Part shown: piece after piece, positions 1 through 5,447 of the stretch
Numbering within the stretch: position 1 is the first letter of the stretch
Layout: each line of letters starts with the position of its first letter
NCBI GenBank assembly: GCA_002170205.2
Contig: NHFT02000004.1
Location: forward strand, 52,996-71,333
DNA length: 18,338 nt
Direction: 5' to 3'
Origin: Candidatus Pelagibacter sp. TMED118
GTDB lineage: Bacteria; Pseudomonadota; Alphaproteobacteria; Pelagibacterales; Pelagibacteraceae
Program-made: the position numbers and the translations under genes
Notes under the pieces: model-generated
Told to the model about the DNA's origin: nothing
Seen by the model: only the letters and a program-made list of their open reading frames with translations
The model's database searches: none

Positions 1-494
1 AAAAAATTTGGGTCGTTGTCTTTTATCAAAAACAATGTAATAGGATCATACGATCCATCTTTCTCTGGATTCAAACTGATGTTACGAAAAAATCTTTTAC
101 CTGTCATACGATAAAGTGTGTCTTGGTTAAAATTTACTTCCATTTTCCAGTTGTTAATATACATAATAATATTAACATCTGCTTTAGTTTTATCATTTAA
201 TGGAATCACACTTAGACGTCTTTCAGCTTCTTTAATTCTAAGTACAGCTGATTTTTCTACTAGTTTTAGTTCTTGATTTACGTCTACTACTGCAAATTTT
301 TTTGGATCAACATGACCCATAAGTATTTTTCTTGCATCATCACTATTAGTTTCGATAAAAGGATGTTTAATGAAATCCTTTTCACGATTTGTTACCGTAA
401 CAATATCACCTGTGTCGGTATCATAATAAACACACCACTTGGGTGCTGGTTTATCTTTCTTGTAGTCTCTGAGTAAGGTTAGTTCTGAAGACAT
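1..494 (-). CDS. Unrecognised protein, 3'-truncated by window edge
   Basis: An open frame runs from an ATG at 494-492 to the left edge without a stop, giving the first 164 residues. The protein begins MSSELTLLRDYKKDKPAPKW and continues with a short beta-rich stretch (KWCVYYDTDTGDIVTVTNRE, about residues 19-38), then a charged helical part (KSAVLRIKEAERRL, about 93-106). No signal peptide or membrane segment is visible. Its start lies inside the preceding glycosyltransferase-like gene, overlapping it by 44 bases in another frame, with only a weak GAAG-like ribosome site upstream. I do not recognise the family and the C-terminus is missing. Compact packing with tail genes suggests a phage structural or accessory protein, but that is inference only. 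Coding status is supported by the long open frame with ordinary amino acid composition. Confidence 0.75.
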   Translation of the reverse strand, partial: MSSELTLLRDYKKDKPAPKWCVYYDTDTGDIVTVTNREKDFIKHPFIETNSDDARKILMGHVDPKKFAVVDVNQELKLVEKSAVLRIKEAERRLSVIPLNDKTKADVNIIMYINNWKMEVNFNQDTLYRMTGKRFFRNISLNPEKDGSYDPITLFLIKDNDPNF

Positions 495-1374
495 CTACTA
501 CTTCATCTGATAAGAAAGTCTCATCGCTATAATGAATAATTCCACTGCTAATGATACTATTTTCAATTTGTATTTTGGCTTTGTCTGTTACCCAATAATT
601 TAACATATCAGTCCAGTTCTTGGGAATTTCATTTGGATCTGTAAAAGCACCATGTGACTGACTGTGTAGGTCATAATGATTATTAAGAGTTACACCAATT
701 TCATCTGTATGATCAACAAAATGTGTAATAACATTTCCAAGTAGATTCTTCTGAAAGTATTCTGGTTTTTTGTTTGGAAAAACATGATTGTATACATCTC
801 TCCAGTTTTGCATAACTGGGTCAGCCATCTTAAACCATTCTCTTGCAACTTCACTACTTTTTCTAAAATATATCAAATTATACCAATACTTAGGTAACTT
901 GTATGTATTTTCGTATTCAAATCTCCACATAGGTACTGCTGGAAAATTTCTATAACTATAAGCATTTTTAGGTACACTTATGCTTCCTGTACCACTTGCC
1001 ATTGTGTCCCATAGATTATGTATATCAACATTGATAAAAAGTGTGTCATAGTCAACATATATTGTTTCTTCATATGGCGTAGCATAAAACACTTGCCATA
1101 AGTTCATTCCGTGGAAGCCATCTTTATGAGCACTATTTCCGTAGGGTAATTCGATCATATAATCAAATACATGTTCATAGAAACTTTGTACATTACCTAG
1201 TTGACCTTTATCTACAACCAGTGTAATGCTTGCATCTGGATCACAAACTTTAATACTACATGCTAGGGCATAACAATATCTAATATTATCTTCACTGGTG
1301 TTTATACCAAGTGTAACATATCCACGTTGTGGTGTTTCTTCTTCTAGTTCAAGTGTTTCTAATTTGTCAGACAC
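451..1374 (-). CDS. GT-A-type glycosyltransferase-like protein (second of pair)
   Basis: This 307-residue protein is probably a nucleotide-sugar-dependent glycosyltransferase resembling GT8/glycogenin-type GT-A enzymes. An N-terminal nucleotide-binding-like half (GYVTLGINTSEDN, about 18-30; SITLVVDKG, about 49-57) is followed by a hydrophobic strand ending in an acidic motif, ETIYVDYDTLF (about 103-113). Its D108-Y-D110 matches the metal-binding DxD position. Downstream WYNLIYFRKS resembles the strand before the acceptor region. There is no signal peptide or membrane anchor, so it should act in the host cytoplasm. The start is a GTG at 1374-1372 that overlaps the TGA of the upstream paralogue (GTGTCTGA), indicating translational coupling; no in-frame ATG lies near the N-terminus. 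Donor, acceptor and activity cannot be read from the sequence. A degenerate or non-catalytic homologue is possible. Confidence 0.8.
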   Translation of the reverse strand: MSDKLETLELEEETPQRGYVTLGINTSEDNIRYCYALACSIKVCDPDASITLVVDKGQLGNVQSFYEHVFDYMIELPYGNSAHKDGFHGMNLWQVFYATPYEETIYVDYDTLFINVDIHNLWDTMASGTGSISVPKNAYSYRNFPAVPMWRFEYENTYKLPKYWYNLIYFRKSSEVAREWFKMADPVMQNWRDVYNHVFPNKKPEYFQKNLLGNVITHFVDHTDEIGVTLNNHYDLHSQSHGAFTDPNEIPKNWTDMLNYWVTDKAKIQIENSIISSGIIHYSDETFLSDEVVDVFRTNLTQRLQER

Positions 1375-2278
1375 TGGCTTCTTCTTTCGCTAAAGTCATT
1401 AAATGATTGTAGTGCCTATCTAATGCACGTTTGTTCATAATGTGTAGGTTTTGTTTTGTATATCTACACAAAATGTTTTTCCAAGCTTCTGCTCTATTGT
1501 GTTTTAAAAACACAAGATCATCAACACCATTTACTTTTGCAATATCGTCTTTTTGATCCATATTTAATAATGGCTGTCCTAAGAAATCATGTATGAAATT
1601 ATCATTGTTCATACCGTTCATTAAATGACAGGCAATGCTTACACAAAAGTCTGTTCTAAACAACAATTTAGGATATTGATATAATAGACTGTAGTATTCC
1701 CAATTATCTTTTACATGACTCCAAATATCAAAAAATAGTTTAGATTCTTCGCTTTGGTCGAAGTAAACAATAGTACTCCACCAATGGTGAATACCTGCTT
1801 CATTCAATGTTATTTCATTTCTGTATGGAAGTTCGCCGCCAATATATTGTGCATACCTATGTAGTGCAATAGGTTCGTCTGTATCAAAAATATATTTGTA
1901 AAAGTTATTACCTAAAATATAATCAGTATCCAACAGTAGTGTTCTTTCATAAGGTGTATGATAGAATACTGTGTGTTTGTTACTGTTAAAAAATGGTGCG
2001 TTAAATTCTGTCCATGGACTATCCATGTGTTTACGCATATTGCGTTTGCTAGCAACTCCTGAATTATCTAATATCATTAGATCAAAACAAGCATCAATCT
2101 CATCATGAGAATGGTTTTGCTCCATCCAATCTTTTGTGCCATCATCTGTAATTAATGTAACTGGCAAGTCTAAATGCTTTTTAGCATAAGTCGAGGCTAA
2201 CATTGCAAATTTAGAATAGTCTAGTTGTTCATTGTTATAACAAAAAAGACAAATGCCATTTCCTTGTTTTTCTGACAT
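1367..2278 (-). CDS. GT-A-type glycosyltransferase-like protein (first of pair)
   Basis: This 303-residue protein has the same overall plan as its downstream neighbour. It has an N-terminal strand (GNGICLFCYNN, about 6-16), LPVTLITDDG (about 38-47), then HTPYERTLLLDTDYILGNNF (about 107-126) with a D117-T-D119 metal-binding-type motif, and WWSTIVYFDQS (about 166-176) in the acceptor half. The shared TPYE...(V/L)D(Y/T)D core (TPYEETIYVDYD in the neighbour) shows the two are diverged paralogues. It lacks a signal peptide or transmembrane segment. The ATG at 2278 sits 3 bases from the TGA of the 115-residue gene (TGATAAATG), so translation is likely coupled. Its role is inferred to be transfer of a sugar to a virion protein or host surface glycan. 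Substrate and acceptor are unknown. Confidence 0.8.
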   Translation of the reverse strand: MSEKQGNGICLFCYNNEQLDYSKFAMLASTYAKKHLDLPVTLITDDGTKDWMEQNHSHDEIDACFDLMILDNSGVASKRNMRKHMDSPWTEFNAPFFNSNKHTVFYHTPYERTLLLDTDYILGNNFYKYIFDTDEPIALHRYAQYIGGELPYRNEITLNEAGIHHWWSTIVYFDQSEESKLFFDIWSHVKDNWEYYSLLYQYPKLLFRTDFCVSIACHLMNGMNNDNFIHDFLGQPLLNMDQKDDIAKVNGVDDLVFLKHNRAEAWKNILCRYTKQNLHIMNKRALDRHYNHLMTLAKEEASV

Positions 2279-2281
2279 TTA

Positions 2282-2629
2282 TCACCAATCCATCAAACTT
2301 TTGATATTCCTTGCTTTCCTAATTTTTTCAGCCTGTATCTTATACTCGTTCATCGATTCGGTATATGCACTTACAAGTGTCTCTAAAAAATCTGCAAGAT
2401 CATCAATTACAATAGGATTTTCTTTTGTATCTATAATAATAGATTCTTTTTTTCCAATATCAACCAGTGCTTTGACGAAAGCAATAGTAGTCTGACTTGA
2501 ATGGAATACACCTTTAGCGTAGTGTACTGTTTGCAGAACTTGTGTTCTTTGTTTCAGTGTACGCTTTTGATTACCTAACGTAATTCTATAGTTTGCAAAC
2601 TCTAATGCTTTTTCGAGTCTCTCGTCCAT
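2282..2629 (-). CDS. Small charged helical phage protein, function unknown
   Basis: A 115-residue protein rich in Lys, Arg, Glu and Asp with no membrane segment. The N-terminal part (DERLEKALEFANYRITLGNQ, residues 2-21, followed by KRTLKQR) and the C-terminal part (about 80-115, ending ARNIKSLMDW) look helical. They flank a short strand-like middle (ESIIIDTKENPIVIDD, about 58-73). It is the first gene after the only real intergenic gap and has the clearest local signals: AGGAG at 2639-2643, nine bases before the ATG, and a late-type promoter octamer at 2667-2674. It leads directly into the two glycosyltransferase-like genes. I cannot assign a family. Its size and composition would fit an assembly factor or chaperone, but nothing proves that. 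Confidence 0.8.
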   Translation of the reverse strand: MDERLEKALEFANYRITLGNQKRTLKQRTQVLQTVHYAKGVFHSSQTTIAFVKALVDIGKKESIIIDTKENPIVIDDLADFLETLVSAYTESMNEYKIQAEKIRKARNIKSLMDW

Positions 2630-2638
2630 ACTGAGTTT

Positions 2639-2643
2639 CTCCT
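2639..2643 (-). promoter_or_regulatory. Strong ribosome binding site of the 115-residue gene
   Basis: On the minus strand AAAAGGAGAAACTCAGTATG carries AGGAG nine bases before the ATG at 2629. It is one of the two best Shine-Dalgarno matches in the window, the other being in front of the giant gene. Confidence 0.8.
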
Positions 2644-2657
2644 TTTAATTATATGCT

Positions 2658-2687
2658 ACTATAACTTATTTATGTGTGGATTGTCAA
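2658..2687 (-). promoter_or_regulatory. Possible sigma70-type promoter
   Basis: On the minus strand a perfect TTGACA (2682-2687) is followed after 18 bases by TATAGT (2658-2663), one mismatch from TATAAT. A second TATAAT lies at 2648-2653 but is 28 bases from the TTGACA, so it is not properly spaced with it. The site lies in the intergenic gap and would drive the 115-residue gene and the glycosyltransferase-like pair. In AT-rich DNA a -10-like match is common, but the exact -35 and correct spacing raise its value. Confidence 0.45.
2667..2674 (-). promoter_or_regulatory. T4-type late promoter octamer, CATAAATA (7/8)
   Basis: The minus strand reads CACACATAAATAAG in the intergenic gap. CATAAATA matches the T4 late -10 octamer TATAAATA at seven of eight positions. 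It lies 37 bases before the ATG of the 115-residue gene, leaving room for a leader with the AGGAG site. It would let a gp55-like late sigma factor start transcription of the small protein and the glycosyltransferase-like genes. It overlaps the spacer of the sigma70-type candidate. Confidence 0.55.
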
Positions 2688-2700
2688 CAGTTTTTTAATT

Positions 2701-3876
2701 TTAATAATCATCTGGACCAGTAAAATCATTAACTACTGTAAAAGTTGGTGCAGGCGTAACATCAAAACTATGTGTGCCTATTGTTAATGTATCAGGCATC
2801 AAATAACTTACTGTAGGGGTGATAGTTCCATCTACAAAATTGTTGTGTGTTGTATCGTCTAAGAATATTTTAAATTGAACACCTGCTCCATTGTTAATAT
2901 ATTTTCCATATAATTTAAATTTTAATTGTTGATATGTACTATAGGCGCTATAAGAACTTACATAAATGCCACCATAGCCGTAACCGTAACCATAGCCATA
3001 TCCGCTTTGCATAGGATCTGTCCATGCTGGATGATATCCTTGTCCTGTGATATAACCATATCCGTATCCATAGCTATAAGAACCATATGTTCCAACTTTT
3101 CTACCTATTGTAACACCACTTGACGTAAAAAGCAAGCCTTCATTTGTAGTTGGGCCGTCGCTACCATCTCCGTATTTGTCTGTAAGATCGTAAAAGCCTT
3201 TTCCTTCGCTGGTTCCACTTGTAATAGCCGCACTTTGCGTAACGGTATCCCAATTCATATTAAGGACACCCATTTCGTTAATAACATCACTCCAGTTAAA
3301 ATATCCAGCAGTTGATCCACCGGTCATGTTGAGTGCTAATCTAAGCTGACCACCTCCGTTAAAAAAGTATCTTGCTTTGTTATAATCTGCCCATTCAAAT
3401 TTATGCTCTCCTACAAGTTTGTTATTCCAAGTAGTGCTTCTTTCATACCCTGTAGTATCTGAATTGAATGCACTGGCATTTTGAGCATCTACTTTTGTAT
3501 GCTCATTATTAACCAGTATTGGGCTAAACTTTGTTCTTACTAAATTTAAATCTTCAGCTCTAATTGGTGTATTAGCCGCAATAGTTGTTCTATTGGTAGG
3601 AACAGCAAAAACTAAAACGCTGTCAGGTATTTCTGTATGATTTAAACTGATGTTTGTCCTGGTTACCATTCCTTGTAATCGCTCTGCGGTAATCAATGTA
3701 CCGTCAGCCAGTGCATCATCAAGGTTTACTGCACCCCAACCAAATTTATGTGTGTTAACTCGGTTACTATCAGTAACAGCCGCAGTTGGATACTTGTCTC
3801 CGAATACTTTGTTTACATCAACAGCAACTAAATTGTATTCTTCGTTTGTAGCTAATCCACCGATAGTTCCAGACAT
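2701..3876 (-). CDS. Putative tail/fibre protein with Tyr-Gly runs
   Basis: A 391-residue putative virion protein. Residues 1-110 form a non-repetitive N-terminal part. At about 150-205 lies a segment (WNNKLVGEHKFEWADYNKAR, then YFFNGGGQLRLALNMTGG) of a kind I know from many marine phage tail and fibre proteins: an ARYFFN-GGG motif at 168-176 followed by a Trp-rich stretch. Residues about 263-305 are Gly/Tyr rich, with two alternating Tyr-Gly runs separated by GYHPAWTDPMQSG. The C-terminus (about 310-391) is beta-rich and ends FTVVNDFTGPDDY. The start ATG follows the stop of the upstream gene directly (TAA|ATG) with no good ribosome site, suggesting coupled translation. It follows two other fibre-type genes and ends before the gap at 2630-2700; no hairpin terminator is seen there. 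The exact position in the virion is unknown. Confidence 0.8.
   Translation of the reverse strand: MSGTIGGLATNEEYNLVAVDVNKVFGDKYPTAAVTDSNRVNTHKFGWGAVNLDDALADGTLITAERLQGMVTRTNISLNHTEIPDSVLVFAVPTNRTTIAANTPIRAEDLNLVRTKFSPILVNNEHTKVDAQNASAFNSDTTGYERSTTWNNKLVGEHKFEWADYNKARYFFNGGGQLRLALNMTGGSTAGYFNWSDVINEMGVLNMNWDTVTQSAAITSGTSEGKGFYDLTDKYGDGSDGPTTNEGLLFTSSGVTIGRKVGTYGSYSYGYGYGYITGQGYHPAWTDPMQSGYGYGYGYGYGGIYVSSYSAYSTYQQLKFKLYGKYINNGAGVQFKIFLDDTTHNNFVDGTITPTVSYLMPDTLTIGTHSFDVTPAPTFTVVNDFTGPDDY
2972..3005 (-). repeat. Tyr-Gly dipeptide run, distal copy
   Basis: The minus strand encodes SGYGYGYGYGYGG at about residues 290-303 of the 391-residue protein. Glycine is written as GGA, GGC and GGT and tyrosine as TAT and TAC, so the DNA is not a perfect tandem repeat even though the peptide is regular. 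Confidence 0.85.
3049..3085 (-). repeat. Tyr-Gly dipeptide run, proximal copy
   Basis: The minus strand encodes GSYSYGYGYGYITG, about residues 263-276 of the 391-residue protein. It is the first of two similar aromatic-glycine runs, again with mixed codons. Confidence 0.8.
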
Positions 3877-4809
3877 TTACTTTGACCCCACAACTATTTC
3901 TATTGTGCCAGCTTCGTCTGTATCCTTTGATTCTAATGCTCTTCCTATTACTATATTCCAACTAAACCTGTCACCTACAAATGATGGCGCATACTTGTGT
4001 GCCATTGCATGTCCAGGAGTTGAACTGCTTATCATTCTATCACCTTTGGCTACTTTTCCAATTACTTTACATGGAACTCTACCTGCTAGTGCTACAAAAG
4101 GATGTGTAGCATCTGTACCTGCACTTGCGTTCATTTCAAAACCAGGTGAAGTACTTATAACACCAAATACATCTTCGTCTGCTTCCTGTAATGTTTGCGT
4201 AATTTCGTGTGTTCCGCCTAGTCTAACTACTGTACCTGCTTCGTATTCATCATCAGTTTCATATCTTTCAGCAAGGTCGGCGTACTCTGCACTAGTGGCT
4301 ATACCTCTAAACTTGTAATGTGTGGTATTGTTCATTGTAATACCAGATTGTATTGTAGGAAACTGTGTACTGAGTAGAGTTACGCCATCTTCCAATTTCT
4401 CATCGTTGTGTGGTGTCCATGCCGTAGTATCATCTGTTGTAATATGGACAATATTTGCATCAACTATAAGTTCTATTGTTTTATGGAAAGTACCGCCCGT
4501 ATCTTTTCTATTTCTGAATTCAATCCTTGTAGTTCCTGCTCCTGAAAGTAAAGGTGTCCAAACACCATTATCATAAACTTTCAAGAGACTATTTGTTGTA
4601 TCGTACCACAGCATACCTTCAGTTGGATTACTTGGAGCATTTGTGTTAGCAAAATTTTCCAGTAAGTGTAGTAAATTTTCGTTTAATGTTTCTCCAAAGC
4701 GAGTATAATTTTTACCAATTAATCCTATACTAGTACTGGTATCAATTGTTCCATCGTTAACAACTATTGCTGTTTTACTGCTTTGACTAAAATCTATTGT
4801 ATACGGCAT
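3877..4809 (-). CDS. Putative tail fibre protein with C-terminal G2-like chaperone domain
   Basis: A 310-residue protein with two recognisable parts. The N-terminal module (about 1-90) carries IGKNYTRFGETLNENLLHLL (30-49) and EGMLWYDTTNSLLKVYDNG (64-82), a pattern I know from fibre and structural proteins of cyanophages and pelagiphages. The C-terminal module (about 165-310) has EYADLAERYETDDEYEAGTV (175-194), VFGVIST (about 214-220), ALAGRVPCKVIGKVAKGDRM (240-259) and a closing GTIEIVVGSK. This layout resembles the C-terminal domains linked to phage fibre folding or self-cleavage (peptidase G2/intramolecular chaperone type). I see the resemblance but cannot confirm a catalytic site. Translation probably starts at the ATG at 4809, with an AAGGAAA site overlapping the TAA of the upstream gene (TAAGGAAAAGACATG). 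It lies between two other putative fibre genes. Confidence 0.8.
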   Translation of the reverse strand: MPYTIDFSQSSKTAIVVNDGTIDTSTSIGLIGKNYTRFGETLNENLLHLLENFANTNAPSNPTEGMLWYDTTNSLLKVYDNGVWTPLLSGAGTTRIEFRNRKDTGGTFHKTIELIVDANIVHITTDDTTAWTPHNDEKLEDGVTLLSTQFPTIQSGITMNNTTHYKFRGIATSAEYADLAERYETDDEYEAGTVVRLGGTHEITQTLQEADEDVFGVISTSPGFEMNASAGTDATHPFVALAGRVPCKVIGKVAKGDRMISSSTPGHAMAHKYAPSFVGDRFSWNIVIGRALESKDTDEAGTIEIVVGSK

Positions 4810-4818
4810 GTCTTTTCC

Positions 4819-5421
4819 TTATAAGTCTGCAAAACTTGATCGAATCCTTAGTGTGTAAATTACTTGTATTTTTCTGTTTTCACTTTTTTGCACAGGATGA
4901 AAAACAACATGTGTCAACAAATCGTTGTTGCCACTAAAAATTGCAAGTTCATCAAATACATATGTGTCATTCATATTTGTAGCTACGTCTGTTGAATCTT
5001 GTCCTGCAACACTACCATAATCTAGTGTACATGTTGTAATAACATCACTGTATGTATTAGGACTAGTATGACTTATTTCAGTACCGTTAAGGGCACTTGA
5101 AGTCACTGCTTCGTCAACAGCTTGACTAAATGTCTGATTATATAATACACCACTTGCACTATTTGTATTAGTAGCTTTATACGTTACATTTCCCAATCCG
5201 TCAATAGTTGTTCCACCATTTCCAAATCTTAATGTAGCAATATGATGTGTTCCGGTATTGCCGGCTTCGTTTGCAAGCAAACTAGCTAACGCAATACTCA
5301 TATTCTCGAAATTAATTGCATTTCTTCTACGAACCAAAACTTCACCTGAGTCAGGATCCCATATTTTAATATGACCTTCGATTCCTATAAGTGATGTATC
5401 ATTGATCTTGTCTAAACTCAT
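4819..5421 (-). CDS. Putative tail/baseplate-associated structural protein
   Basis: A protein of 200 residues from ATG 5421 (MSLDKINDTS) or 204 from ATG 5433 (MERTMSLDK). I prefer 5421: GGAAAG precedes it at 5426-5431, and the late-promoter octamer at 5440-5447 would put the transcript start around 5434, leaving the earlier ATG with almost no leader. The N-terminal half has GHIKIWDPDSGEVLVRRRNA (about 12-31) and LRFGNGGTTIDGLGNVTYK (about 64-82). The C-terminal half has FDELAIFSGNN and ends in a strand (KIQVIYTLRIRSSFADL). Similar arrangements occur in uncharacterised structural proteins of T4-like marine phages. No signal peptide or membrane segment is visible. Its place just after the giant tail gene and before two fibre-type genes suggests a baseplate or fibre-attachment role, which is inference. 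Confidence 0.8.
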   Translation of the reverse strand: MSLDKINDTSLIGIEGHIKIWDPDSGEVLVRRRNAINFENMSIALASLLANEAGNTGTHHIATLRFGNGGTTIDGLGNVTYKATNTNSASGVLYNQTFSQAVDEAVTSSALNGTEISHTSPNTYSDVITTCTLDYGSVAGQDSTDVATNMNDTYVFDELAIFSGNNDLLTHVVFHPVQKSENRKIQVIYTLRIRSSFADL

Positions 5422-5439
5422 TGTTCTTTCCATTTAATG

Positions 5440-5447
5440 TATTTATA
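5440..5447 (-). promoter_or_regulatory. Perfect T4-type late promoter octamer TATAAATA
   Basis: The minus strand reads CGATATAAATACATTAAATGG. The eight bases match the T4 late -10 element exactly. The octamer overlaps the TAA stop of the giant gene (5443-5445) and lies 18 bases before the ATG at 5421. It would give the three fibre-type genes their own late transcript, independent of read-through from the 12-kb gene. One octamer match in AT-rich DNA can occur by chance; its placement exactly at a gene boundary is the supporting fact. Confidence 0.65.

Noticed and set aside
2690..2703. Possible terminator after the 391-residue gene (A/T run after the stop)
   Set aside because: There is an A/T run but no GC-rich inverted repeat before it, so no rho-independent terminator can be supported.
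2972..3085. Short repeats here as a CRISPR array or satellite
   Set aside because: The units are two-codon peptide repeats with no spacers and a continuous reading frame.
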